Below the pieces are notes generated by a model. It was not told the origin of the DNA. It worked only from the letters and a program-made list of their open reading frames with translations, and did not search any database. The translations under genes were made by a program, and so were the position numbers. Source: Pelagovum pacificum (GTDB lineage: Bacteria; Pseudomonadota; Alphaproteobacteria; Rhodobacterales; Rhodobacteraceae). From it: 64,000 nt of DNA. The stretch lies in the NCBI RefSeq assembly GCF_016134045.1, contig NZ_CP065915.1, positions 3,905,001 to 3,969,000 of the forward strand, in the 5' to 3' direction. Positions within the stretch are counted from its first letter, which is position 1. The number at the start of each line of letters is the position of its first letter. Shown one piece after another: positions 38,760-46,700 of this stretch.

Positions 38760-38784
38760 CAAAAAAACGGGCCAGCGGCCCGTT
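38760..38784 (-). terminator. Terminator or attenuator upstream of rimP
   Basis: On the minus strand AACGGGCC-GCT-GGCCCGTT is followed by seven T, a textbook intrinsic terminator, placed only 17 nt before the rimP ATG. A further hairpin CCGGTG-CTC-CACCGG lies just upstream (38791-38805). Since no gene sits between it and the preceding SBP gene end at 38889, the terminator probably acts as an attenuator in the operon leader. Confidence 0.6.
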
Positions 38785-38888
38785 GAATTTTCCGGTGGAG
38801 CACCGGGTTTGGACCCCAGCGCACCGCTGTTGATCAGGCAGATACTCCCGGCCCCCGAGGATTTCAAGCCCTCTTGGCCGGGGGCGGG

Positions 38889-39770
38889 TCATGCCGCCCA
38901 CCACCGCTCAATGAAACGGGCATCGTCCATCGGCCGCTTCGTGCCGATCCGGCCGGGCATTCCGACGCGGTGCGACACCGCCTGCACCCAGTCGCCGGCT
39001 TCGGATACGACGTGATCGCCCGACGCACGCAGCATGCCGACGGCGTGGAGGTCGACCCCGTCGATCGCATCCACCCGGCCCGAGCGCAGCGCGGCAAGCC
39101 GCACGGCGGAGGGATCGATGGCAAGGACGTCCACCTGCTCGAACCAGCCGGCGCGACCGTCTTTCCAATGCTCGTCCACCCGACGGCCGAGGAATCGGCG
39201 GCCCGGCTCGAACGCCCCAACGCGGTAAAGGCCTGTGCCGACCGGCGTGACCTCGCCGCGCGGCTGGACGAACAGGCGCGGGTCGGACAGCTCGAACGGC
39301 AGGTTGGCATTCGGCGCGGCGAGCGTCAGGCGCAGGCCAAGCGGCCCGGTCGCCTCGATCGACGTCACTTGCGCCAGCGGTCCGGCGGAGCCGAGCCGGT
39401 CGAAAGTCGCGACCACGTCCGCCGCGCTGAAAGGCGCGCCATCGTGGAAGCGGACCCCGTCGCGCAACGTGAAGTCCCAGGTGCGCGCGTCCGAGGACGG
39501 CTCCCATCCGGTCGCAAGCTCGCCCCGCAGGGCACCGTCGGCAGCGACTTCCGTCAGCGTGTCGAACACCGCACCAGCCGCCACGGCGGTCATGAAGAGC
39601 CCGTCGTGAGTTGCCCCGTCCCAGCTGTCCGTCGCGGACCCGCCGCCGAGCCCGGCGCGCAAGGTCCCGCCACGCACGCCACCGGCACGGACGGGCATAC
39701 CCGACGCGGCGAAGACGGCGGCGGCAAGACCGGCGGCCAGCAGGTGACGACGATTGGCGCTGCCGCTCAC
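38889..39770 (-). CDS. Short family-5 solute-binding protein
   Basis: 293 aa, little more than half the normal 500+ for family 5. The signal peptide is Tat-like (NRRHLLAAGLAAAVFA). The family signature LRDGVRFHDGAPFSAADVVATFDRL is present near 105-130. The protein ends around the first lobe with WWAA. GTG at 39770 overlaps the pip stop (GTGA), which fixes the start. No permease or ATPase is adjacent. It may be a truncated remnant or a one-lobed binding protein with another role. Confidence 0.7.
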   Translation of the reverse strand: MSGSANRRHLLAAGLAAAVFAASGMPVRAGGVRGGTLRAGLGGGSATDSWDGATHDGLFMTAVAAGAVFDTLTEVAADGALRGELATGWEPSSDARTWDFTLRDGVRFHDGAPFSAADVVATFDRLGSAGPLAQVTSIEATGPLGLRLTLAAPNANLPFELSDPRLFVQPRGEVTPVGTGLYRVGAFEPGRRFLGRRVDEHWKDGRAGWFEQVDVLAIDPSAVRLAALRSGRVDAIDGVDLHAVGMLRASGDHVVSEAGDWVQAVSHRVGMPGRIGTKRPMDDARFIERWWAA

Positions 39771-40762
39771 GACGCCCACTCCAGCTTGTCGCGGCGCACC
39801 GCGAGCATGTCCATGATCTTGACCAGTTCGCTGCTGATCCCCGGTTCGGACAGCGCATGTCCGGCGCGCGGAATCATCTTCAGCTGCGCCTTGCTCCACT
39901 TCTTCGAAAGCTCGTAGGCGGAGATCGGAGGGCAGATCATGTCGTGGCGACCCTGCACGATCCATCCGGGAATCTGGTCGATCCGATCAACCCGGTCGAG
40001 GATCTGTCGGTCAGGCCCGAGGAAGCCGCTGTTCGTGAAATAGTGGTTTTCGAGCCGGGCGAACGCGCGGGCGTAGTCCGCCGGCGACTCGCCGCCCTGT
40101 CCGTCGTTGTGGATCGAGGCCAGCGCGTTTTCCCATGTCGCCCAGACCCGGGCAAACCGGGTTTCGGTCATCACCTCGCCCGAGAACAGGCGGCGGTGAT
40201 AGGCGGCGATCAGGTCGTCGCGTTCATCTTCCGGGACCATAGATTCGAACTGGTCCCAGAGCTCCGGCCAGAACCGTCCGGCGCCCCCGCCGTAGAACCA
40301 GTCGAGTTCCTGCTGGCGCATCAGGAAGACGCCCCGCAGGACGAGTGCGGCCACGCGGTCCGCATGTTCCTGCGCGTAGATCAGCGCGAGAGTCGCGCCC
40401 CACGAGCCGCCGAACACGATCCAGCGATCGATGCCGAGCACGTCGCGGATCTTCTCGATGTCGGAGACGAGGTGCCACGTCGTGTTGTTCTCGACGCTGG
40501 CATGGGGCCGCGAGCGGCCGCAGCCCCGCTGGTCGAACAGGACGATGCGGTAGTGCTTCGGGTCGAAGTAGCGCCGCATGGCGGGCGAACAGCCGCCGCC
40601 GGGGCCGCCGTGCAGCACGACGACCGGCAGCCCGTCGGGGTTGCCGCATTGCTCCACGTAGACCCTGTGTCCGTCGCCGACCTCCAGCATCCGCTGATCG
40701 AACGGGTCGACCGGCGGGTAGAGGTGACTTTGCGTGCGCTTATGTCCCGAGACCTTGTCCAT
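39767..40762 (-). CDS. pip: Proline iminopeptidase
   Basis: 331 aa alpha/beta hydrolase, family S33, which removes N-terminal proline from peptides. The oxyanion motif HGGPGGG is at 51-57 and the nucleophile Ser 120 in GGSWG. The Asp (GRHDMICP, about 276) and His (AGHALSEPG, about 304) complete the triad. Expected to be cytoplasmic, as there is no signal peptide. It is divergent from ubiG (65-bp gap containing TATATA) and overlaps the start of the short binding-protein gene. Confidence 0.92.
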   Translation of the reverse strand: MDKVSGHKRTQSHLYPPVDPFDQRMLEVGDGHRVYVEQCGNPDGLPVVVLHGGPGGGCSPAMRRYFDPKHYRIVLFDQRGCGRSRPHASVENNTTWHLVSDIEKIRDVLGIDRWIVFGGSWGATLALIYAQEHADRVAALVLRGVFLMRQQELDWFYGGGAGRFWPELWDQFESMVPEDERDDLIAAYHRRLFSGEVMTETRFARVWATWENALASIHNDGQGGESPADYARAFARLENHYFTNSGFLGPDRQILDRVDRIDQIPGWIVQGRHDMICPPISAYELSKKWSKAQLKMIPRAGHALSEPGISSELVKIMDMLAVRRDKLEWAS

Positions 40763-40827
40763 CTGAACTCTATATAGGGAACCGAGCGGGGGATCACCCC
40801 GGTTGAAATGACATTTCGCAGGGATCG

Positions 40828-41577
40828 ATGCAAATGCCGACCAGCACCGTGGACGATGCCGAAGTCGCCAAGTTCCAGGCTATGGCCGAAGAATGGTGGG
40901 ATCCGGATGGCAAGTTCAAGCCGCTCCACATGCTCAACCCGTGCCGCTTGGACTACATCGTGGCGCAGATCGCCGCCGAGTTCGGACGCGACCCGAAAGC
41001 CGCGCGGCCGTTCGAGGGGTTGCGCCTGCTCGACATCGGCTGCGGTGGCGGCTTGCTGTGCGAACCGATGGCGCGGCTCGGCGCGACAGTCGTCGGTGCC
41101 GACGCGGCGGAGCGGAACATTCCCGTCGCGCGCATCCATGCGGAGCAGTCCGGCCTCGATATCGACTACCGGCACACAACGGCAGAGGCGATGGCGGAGG
41201 CGGGCGAGCAGTTCGATGTCGTGCTCAACATGGAAGTCGTCGAACACGTGTCCGACCCGCTCGCCTACCTGACCGCCTGCCGGCAGCTGCTGAAGGCGGG
41301 CGGGCTGCACATCTGCTCCACCATCAACCGCAATCCCAAGAGCTTCGCGATGGCCATTGTCGGTGCGGAGTGGGTGATGCGCTGGCTGCCGAAGGGCACG
41401 CACGAGTTCACCAAGTTCATCACGCCGGACGAACTGTTCGCGCTGCTGCGAGAAGCCGGGCTGGACCCGGTGGACCGCAAGGGATTCGTGTTCAATCCGC
41501 TGGGCTGGTCGTGGTCGATCTCGGACCGGGACCTCTCGGTGAACTACGTGACGGCGGCGGTGAAGCCGGGTCAGTGA
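40828..41577 (+). CDS. ubiG: Ubiquinone biosynthesis O-methyltransferase UbiG
   Basis: 249 aa SAM-dependent methyltransferase. Motif [21 protein letters not shown] is near 68-87 and the post-I acidic GADAAERN near 92. The family-specific [26 protein letters not shown] segment distinguishes UbiG/Coq3. It methylates hydroxyl groups in ubiquinone synthesis. The start is ATG 40828; an in-frame ATG two codons later is possible. Confidence 0.93.
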   Translation: MQMPTSTVDDAEVAKFQAMAEEWWDPDGKFKPLHMLNPCRLDYIVAQIAAEFGRDPKAARPFEGLRLLDIGCGGGLLCEPMARLGATVVGADAAERNIPVARIHAEQSGLDIDYRHTTAEAMAEAGEQFDVVLNMEVVEHVSDPLAYLTACRQLLKAGGLHICSTINRNPKSFAMAIVGAEWVMRWLPKGTHEFTKFITPDELFALLREAGLDPVDRKGFVFNPLGWSWSISDRDLSVNYVTAAVKPGQ

Positions 41578-41578
41578 C

Positions 41579-41605
41579 GATGCGCCCCCGCGGGGCACAT
41601 CCTAC
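41579..41605. repeat. Palindromic repeat (GTAGGATG type) at marR 3' end
   Basis: GATGCGCCCC (41579-41588) and GGGGCACATC (41592-41601) form a 10-bp inverted repeat with one mismatch. Read on the minus strand it starts GTAGGATGTGCCCC and contains the MarR TAG stop (41602-41604). It lies between the converging ubiG and marR stops. Confidence 0.6.
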
Positions 41606-42045
41606 TCGCCGTTGGTCAGCTTTAGTCGGAGTTCCCGCAGGACCGGCAGGGCGGCTCGGACCTTTTCCGCCCCGACCTTGTCCACGACGTCGGCGATCAG
41701 AGGTGTGATCGCCGAAAGCGCGGCGTTGCGAGCGGCAAGGCCGGAGGGCGAGATCGACACCATCTTGCGCCGCGCATCGTCCCAGTCGGGCCGGATGTGA
41801 ACCCATCCGGCCCATTCGAGCTTGCCCAGCGTGTTGGTCATGGCACCGCGCGTCAGGTGGAAGCTCTTGGCGAGCTGCGCCGGCGTCCGCTCCAGCCCGG
41901 TATGGGCGAGATGATTGAGGACGGCGAACTGCGACAGCTCCATGCCCTTGGGCAGGACCTTGGCCACGTTGGTGCGGGCCAGCTGCTCGACCGTGATGAT
42001 CTCCGAGAACAGCGTGACGGCAAGGTGATCGGACGCCTTGCTCAT
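41602..42045 (-). CDS. MarR-family transcriptional regulator
   Basis: 147 aa winged helix protein. The DNA-binding part is LAHTGLERTPAQLAKSFHLTRGAMTNTLGKLEWAGWVHI (about 46-85), followed by the wing with DWDDARRKMVSISPSG. MarR proteins usually repress transport or catabolic genes in response to aromatic or stress ligands. It overlaps the end of the nitrilase gene upstream (ATGA at 42042-42045), so it is co-translated with nitrilase and glutaredoxin. The ligand is unknown. Confidence 0.85.
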   Translation of the reverse strand: MSKASDHLAVTLFSEIITVEQLARTNVAKVLPKGMELSQFAVLNHLAHTGLERTPAQLAKSFHLTRGAMTNTLGKLEWAGWVHIRPDWDDARRKMVSISPSGLAARNAALSAITPLIADVVDKVGAEKVRAALPVLRELRLKLTNGE

Positions 42046-42872
42046 GGTCCCGAGAAGTCCCGGTCATGCGTCAGCGACGGCACCTTGCGCCGCGCCTCCG
42101 CCACTGCCGCCGGGTCGAGCTCGACGTAGCCGATGCCCGGGACGTCGCCGAGGTCGCACAGCACTTCGCCCCAGGGCGAGACCGCCATCGCGTGTCCCCA
42201 GGTCTTGCGCTGCCGGCCCTCCGTCGCAGGATGCTCTCCCACCTGTGCGGAGGCGAGGACGTAGCAACCGGTCTCAATCGCGCGGGCGCGCAGCAGCGTC
42301 TCCCAGTGCGCGGCGCCGGTGACGGGCGAGAAGGCGGAGGGCACGAGGATGATTTCCGCCCCCGCCTTCGCCAGCGCCCGATAAAGATAGGCAAACCGCA
42401 CGTCGTAACAGACCGTCAGCCCGACGGTGCCGAACGGCGTTCGGGCCAGCACCGCTTCGGAACCGGGGCGGTAGCCCTTGCTTTCGTGGTAGGCTTCCGT
42501 CTCCGACACCGTGACGTCGAACATGTGCATCTTGTCGTAGCGCGCGACGATTGCGCCATCCGGCCCGATCAGAAGCGAACGGTTGGCGAACCGCCCGTCC
42601 GCATCGCCGGTCTTCACCGCGATGGAGCCCAGCGAGATCCAGATGCCGCGTGTCGCGGCCTCGTCCCGCAGACCGGCGAGAACCGGGTCGGAGGCTTCGT
42701 CCGTCAGCACCGCCTCTTGCCGGGTGCGGCTCTGACTGATGCAGTTCGAGACCTCGGGCGTCAGCACGAAGCCCGCGCCCTCGTCCGCCGCCTGGCCGAT
42801 GAGGGTGCGGAGCATGTCGAGGTTCCGCGCGGGCTCGTCCGTCCCGGTGATCTGGAGCAGCGCCGCCTTCAC
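42042..42872 (-). CDS. Carbon-nitrogen hydrolase (Nit1/Nit2-like)
   Basis: 276 aa nitrilase-superfamily amidase. The catalytic triad Glu 40, Lys 114 and Cys 155 (LTVCYDVRF) is intact, and the family closing block PWGEVL is present. The sequence resembles Nit2/omega-amidases and deaminated-glutathione amidases of branch 10. The neighbouring glutaredoxin gene, whose stop it overlaps, makes deaminated glutathione an attractive substrate. That is an inference. Confidence 0.85.
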   Translation of the reverse strand: MKAALLQITGTDEPARNLDMLRTLIGQAADEGAGFVLTPEVSNCISQSRTRQEAVLTDEASDPVLAGLRDEAATRGIWISLGSIAVKTGDADGRFANRSLLIGPDGAIVARYDKMHMFDVTVSETEAYHESKGYRPGSEAVLARTPFGTVGLTVCYDVRFAYLYRALAKAGAEIILVPSAFSPVTGAAHWETLLRARAIETGCYVLASAQVGEHPATEGRQRKTWGHAMAVSPWGEVLCDLGDVPGIGYVELDPAAVAEARRKVPSLTHDRDFSGP

Positions 42873-43126
42873 GCCGCCAGCAGCGCGTCCAGCTTGCCCG
42901 CGCGCTCCAGCGCATAAAGCTCGTCACAGCCGCCGACATGAATGTCGCCGACGAAGATCTGCGGGACGGTGCGGCCGCCTTGCGCGCGCTGCACCATCTC
43001 GGCCTTGCGATCAGGATCCTGCATCACGTCGATCTCGTTGAAGTTAACACCCTTCTCGTTGAGCAGGCGTTTGGCGGCGTGGCAGAAGCCGCAGATGGGT
43101 GTCGTGTAGATTTCTACTGGCTGCAT
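42869..43126 (-). CDS. grxC: Glutaredoxin 3 (dithiol)
   Basis: 85 aa, class I glutaredoxin. The active site is C12-G-F-C15 (family usual CPYC), the glutathione-binding TVPQIFVG with cis-Pro is near 56-63, and GGCDEL near 67. It reduces protein disulfides using glutathione. An ATG two codons upstream (43132) is possible, but GAGG is better spaced for 43126 and the length then matches E. coli GrxC. It heads the grxC-nitrilase-marR unit. Confidence 0.93.
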   Translation of the reverse strand: MQPVEIYTTPICGFCHAAKRLLNEKGVNFNEIDVMQDPDRKAEMVQRAQGGRTVPQIFVGDIHVGGCDELYALERAGKLDALLAA

Positions 43127-43158
43127 GGTCATATCCTCGGGAGGGTTCGACCCCAGAC

Positions 43159-43878
43159 TTAAGGGTCTTTTGCCACTCTAGCCAGTACCAGCACGCGAAC
43201 CTGCCCTGCGCCCTCCGCCATCAGTGCTTCGGTTGAGGCGGCGAGTGTCGCTCCGGTCGTCATCACGTCGTCGACCAGCAGGACAGCGCGCCCGGCCAGT
43301 CGCGCGAGGTGACGCGGATGTGTGCGTATCGCGCCGGAAAGGATCGCGAACCGCTCGTCCCGCCGATGAAAGTCGAGCGGTATCGTCCATCGGTGCCGTT
43401 GAAGCAGGTCCGGAACAACGGGCAGCGACAGCTCCCGCCCGATACGCTGCGCGAGCAGGGCGGACTGGTTGAACCGCCGCCGGGCGAGGCGGAGCCAGTG
43501 CAGAGGCACCGGAGCTATGATCGGGTTATCAGTGAGCAGCGGCGCGGCCGCGCGTGCCATCCAGCGGGCGGCGGGCCGGACGAGATCGGTCCGGTCGCCA
43601 TGCTTCAGCGCCAAGGGGATCGACCGGCCGAGCCCGGAATAGGCGAGCGCCGCGCGGCCCTGTGCCCAGGGCCGCGCGATACGCAGGCAATCGTCGCACA
43701 CCGTCTCCGGCCCCGGCGCCCCCGCGCCGGGAAGCGGCGTGCCGCAGAGGTCGCAGCACAGTCCCGTGATGAACGGCGTCTGCTTCCAGCAATCCGGACA
43801 AAGCCCGAACTCCGACCCGGTCAGCGTCTCGCACATCACGCAGGTGGCCGGGTAGATCGCCCGAAGAATCTTTTGCAT
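43159..43878 (-). CDS. comF: ComF-family amidophosphoribosyltransferase-like protein
   Basis: 239 aa. N-terminal zinc-ribbon-like region with pairs of cysteines (13/16, 27/30, 41/42/45 and a later CDDC), then a phosphoribosyltransferase domain with the PRPP-binding motif VLLVDDVMTTGAT near residue 200. ComF is linked to DNA uptake/competence and to recombination. ATG at 43878 has GGAGGGCGGGG immediately upstream, against a longer in-frame ORF. It is divergent from the methyltransferase gene with a 29-bp gap. Confidence 0.9.
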   Translation of the reverse strand: MQKILRAIYPATCVMCETLTGSEFGLCPDCWKQTPFITGLCCDLCGTPLPGAGAPGPETVCDDCLRIARPWAQGRAALAYSGLGRSIPLALKHGDRTDLVRPAARWMARAAAPLLTDNPIIAPVPLHWLRLARRRFNQSALLAQRIGRELSLPVVPDLLQRHRWTIPLDFHRRDERFAILSGAIRTHPRHLARLAGRAVLLVDDVMTTGATLAASTEALMAEGAGQVRVLVLARVAKDP

Positions 43879-43907
43879 CCCCGCCCTCCGCTGCCTACAT
43901 GCGCCCG

Positions 43908-44735
43908 ATGACCGACACGCCCCGCCTGACCGACCGCGACGCCCTGCTGCGCAACCGCCAGAAGGCGGCGCGCGCCCCGGCGACCTTCCTGCTCGACGCA
44001 CTCGCCGACGAGACGGAGGAAAGACTGGAAGAGGTTAACAGGACGTTTTCGGATCAGGTGGTCGTGACTGGCTGGCCGGAGTTCTGGAGCGCCCGTCGAC
44101 CCAGTGCCCGCATCGTGGCTGACACGCCCGTCCTCGATGTCGAGGAGAACAGCGCCGACCTCGTCATCCACGCTCTGTCCCTGCACTGGGCGGACGATCC
44201 GGTCGGGCAGCTCGTGCAGGCCCGCCATGCGCTGCGGCCCGACGGCCTTTTGCTGGCGTCGCTGTTCGGTGGCCAGACATTGCACGAATTGCGCGCTTCG
44301 CTGGCAGAGGCCGAGGCCCGCGTGACCGGCGGCCTCTCGCCCCGTGTCGCGCCGATGGGTGAAGTGCGCGATCTCGGCGCGCTGCTGCACCGGGCCGGCT
44401 TCGCCCTGCCGGTCGCCGACACGACGCCCTATACGGTGACGTACGAGACGCCGCTGCACCTGATGCGCGACCTTCGCGCGATGGGGGAGCAGAACGCGCT
44501 CTTCGGCCGGCTGCGCAAGCCGACGCGCCGCGCGGTGCTGATGGAGGCGATGGCGATATATGCCGACCGCTTCGCGCAACCGGACGGCCGGATCCCGGCA
44601 ACGTTCGAGATCGTGACGCTGACCGGCTGGGCCCCGGACGAAAGCCAGCCGAAGCCGCTGCGACCCGGATCGGCGAAGTCCCGGCTGGCCGACGCGCTCG
44701 AGACGGACGAAATGCCGCTGGACCGCGAAGATTGA
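43908..44735 (+). CDS. SAM methyltransferase-like protein, NDUFAF5 family
   Basis: 275 aa class I methyltransferase-like fold. The SAM-binding glycine motif is degenerate in this copy. VLDVEENSADLVIHALSLHWADDPVGQL and HALRPDGLLLASLFGG are the post-II and motif III regions. Bacterial relatives cluster with mitochondrial NDUFAF5, which hydroxylates an Arg of a complex I subunit. A complex I assembly role is a family-based guess. An in-frame ATG at 43899 is possible; no strong ribosome-binding site decides. Confidence 0.75.
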   Translation: MTDTPRLTDRDALLRNRQKAARAPATFLLDALADETEERLEEVNRTFSDQVVVTGWPEFWSARRPSARIVADTPVLDVEENSADLVIHALSLHWADDPVGQLVQARHALRPDGLLLASLFGGQTLHELRASLAEAEARVTGGLSPRVAPMGEVRDLGALLHRAGFALPVADTTPYTVTYETPLHLMRDLRAMGEQNALFGRLRKPTRRAVLMEAMAIYADRFAQPDGRIPATFEIVTLTGWAPDESQPKPLRPGSAKSRLADALETDEMPLDRED

Positions 44736-44793
44736 CCCCCCGGTCGAGGGCGTTATCTGCCTGATCGGGATGCAGTCGGAGGGAAACGGACAG

Positions 44794-45852
44794 ATGCTCG
44801 ACAATTCGGATGCCAGCCGGCCGGCGCACGCGCCCGCCGATCACCCGCCGGTCAAACGCGAGAAGGTGGGCATCCTGCTCGCCAACCTCGGAACGCCTGA
44901 CGCGACCGACTACTGGTCGATGCGGCGCTACCTGGGGGAGTTCCTCTCAGACAAGCGGGTGATCGACTACGCGAGCTGGAAGTGGCAGCCGATCCTGCAG
45001 CTGATCGTTCTGACCAAGCGGCCGTTCTCCTCCGGTGCCGCTTACCGGACGATCTGGAACAACGAGGCGGACGAGAGCCCGCTGATGACGATCACCAAGG
45101 ACCAGACCGCAAAGATCGGGGACGCGCTGAAGGAACGCTACGGCGACGACGTCGTGGTCGATTTCTGCATGCGCTACGGCAACCCCTCAACCGAGTCGAA
45201 GGTGAAGGAGCTGATCGCGCAGGGCTGTCACCGGATCCTGTTCTTCCCGCTCTACCCGCACTACGCCGGCGCGACCTCGGCCACCGCGAATGACCAGTTC
45301 TTTCGGGCGCTGATGGCGGAGAAGTGGCAGCCGGTCGCGCGGATCGTGCCGCCTTACTTCGAGGAACCGGCCTACATCGACGCGCTCGCCCAGTCGGTGC
45401 GGCGGGTCTACGATGGGATGGCGCAGGAGCCGGACATGCTGATCTGCTCCTACCACGGCCTGCCGGAGCGTTACCTCCACGAAGGCGACCCCTACCATTG
45501 CCAGTGCCAGAAGACGACGCGCCTGCTCAAGGAGCGGCTCGGCTGGGACAACAGCCGGATCAAGACGACCTTCCAGTCGAAGTTCGGCCCCGAGGAGTGG
45601 TTGCAACCCTACACGGTCGAGGAGGTCGCCCGGCTCGCGAAGGCAGGGACGAAGCGGATCGCGGTCTGTGCGCCGGCCTTCTCCGCCGACTGCATCGAGA
45701 CGCTCGAGGAGATCAACGAGGAGATCCGCGAGAGCTTCGAGCATGCGGGCGGCGAGAGCTTCACCTACATTCCCTGTCTCAATGACGACGCGGCGCATAT
45801 CGACGCGCTGACGGGTGTGATCGAGACGAACCTGAAGGGCTGGCTCGACTGA
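44794..45852 (+). CDS. hemH: Ferrochelatase
   Basis: 352 aa. It inserts Fe2+ into protoporphyrin IX, the last step of haem synthesis. Signature blocks are ILLANLGTPDATDYWSMRRYL (N-terminal), LICSYHGLPERYLHEGDPY (catalytic His, near 215-235) and the late TFQSKFGPEEWLQPYT. ATG at 44794 has GGAGGG about 10 nt upstream; an in-frame ATG at 44770 lacks one. Followed by a terminator hairpin at 45875-45893. Confidence 0.95.
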   Translation: MLDNSDASRPAHAPADHPPVKREKVGILLANLGTPDATDYWSMRRYLGEFLSDKRVIDYASWKWQPILQLIVLTKRPFSSGAAYRTIWNNEADESPLMTITKDQTAKIGDALKERYGDDVVVDFCMRYGNPSTESKVKELIAQGCHRILFFPLYPHYAGATSATANDQFFRALMAEKWQPVARIVPPYFEEPAYIDALAQSVRRVYDGMAQEPDMLICSYHGLPERYLHEGDPYHCQCQKTTRLLKERLGWDNSRIKTTFQSKFGPEEWLQPYTVEEVARLAKAGTKRIAVCAPAFSADCIETLEEINEEIRESFEHAGGESFTYIPCLNDDAAHIDALTGVIETNLKGWLD

Positions 45853-45874
45853 TCCGGGCCCGATGCCGCCGGTC

Positions 45875-45893
45875 CCCGCCCGCTTCGGGCGGG
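45875..45893 (+). terminator. hemH terminator hairpin
   Basis: CCCGCCCG-CTT-CGGGCGGG forms an 8-bp stem 22 nt after the hemH stop, followed by TGCTGTT (weak T-tract). Confidence 0.55.
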
Positions 45894-45959
45894 TGCTGTT
45901 GAAAAGCGGCGTCGTTCACGGCAAGACACGCGCATGTCCGACCATCCGAGCAATCCAAC

Positions 45960-46625
45960 ATGAACCGCCTGTACCACTACGCCCTCTCGCCCTTCTGCCG
46001 GAAGGTGCGCCTGACCCTCGCCGAAAAGAAGCTCGAGGTCGAACTGGTGGAGGAGCGGTACTGGGAGAAGGATCCGGAATTCCTGCGCCGCAGCCCCGCG
46101 GGCAAGGTCCCGGTGCTGCGCTACGGCAGCCGCATCCTCTCCGAGAGCACGGCGATCTGCGAATATCTCGACGAGACCGTGCCGACGCCGCCGCTGCTGC
46201 CGCGCGGGCCCGAGGCGCGCTACGAGGTGCGCCGGCTGGTCACGTGGTTCGACGACAAGTTCAACGAGGAAGTGACGACGAAGCTGATGGGCGAGCGGGT
46301 CTATCGCAAGGTGATGGGCACGGGCTATCCCGACAGCAGCAACGTGAAGGCCGGGGCGCGCGCCATTAAGGAGCACCTGTCCTACATGGAAAGCCTGCTA
46401 GACCAGCGGCGCTGGCTGGCCGGTAACGACCTGACATTGGCCGATTTTGCGGCCGCGGCGCATCTGTCGGTGCTCGACTATATCTCGGACGTCGACTGGA
46501 ACCGGTCGGAGGTGGTGAAGGACTGGTATGCCAAGATCAAGTCGCGCCCCGCATTCCGGTCGCTGCTCGCCGACCAGATCCCCGGCTTTCCACCGCCATC
46601 CCACTACGCCGACCTTGATTTCTAG
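45960..46625 (+). CDS. Glutathione S-transferase family protein
   Basis: 221 aa. The thioredoxin-like N-terminal domain begins LYHYALSPFCRKVRLTLAEK (active-site SPFC). The cis-Pro block KVPVLRYG and ESTAICEYLDE follow near 48-72, then the all-alpha C-terminal domain with DLTLADFAAAAHLSVLDY. The specific substrate is unknown. It is followed 75 bp later by queG in the same direction. Confidence 0.88.
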   Translation: MNRLYHYALSPFCRKVRLTLAEKKLEVELVEERYWEKDPEFLRRSPAGKVPVLRYGSRILSESTAICEYLDETVPTPPLLPRGPEARYEVRRLVTWFDDKFNEEVTTKLMGERVYRKVMGTGYPDSSNVKAGARAIKEHLSYMESLLDQRRWLAGNDLTLADFAAAAHLSVLDYISDVDWNRSEVVKDWYAKIKSRPAFRSLLADQIPGFPPPSHYADLDF

Positions 46626-46700
46626 GGCCGTCGAATCTTCTCCGAAAATGCGGGGGCGTTGCCAGCCGGTGTCGGCTGCCTCCGGAGCAGTTCCGACCCA

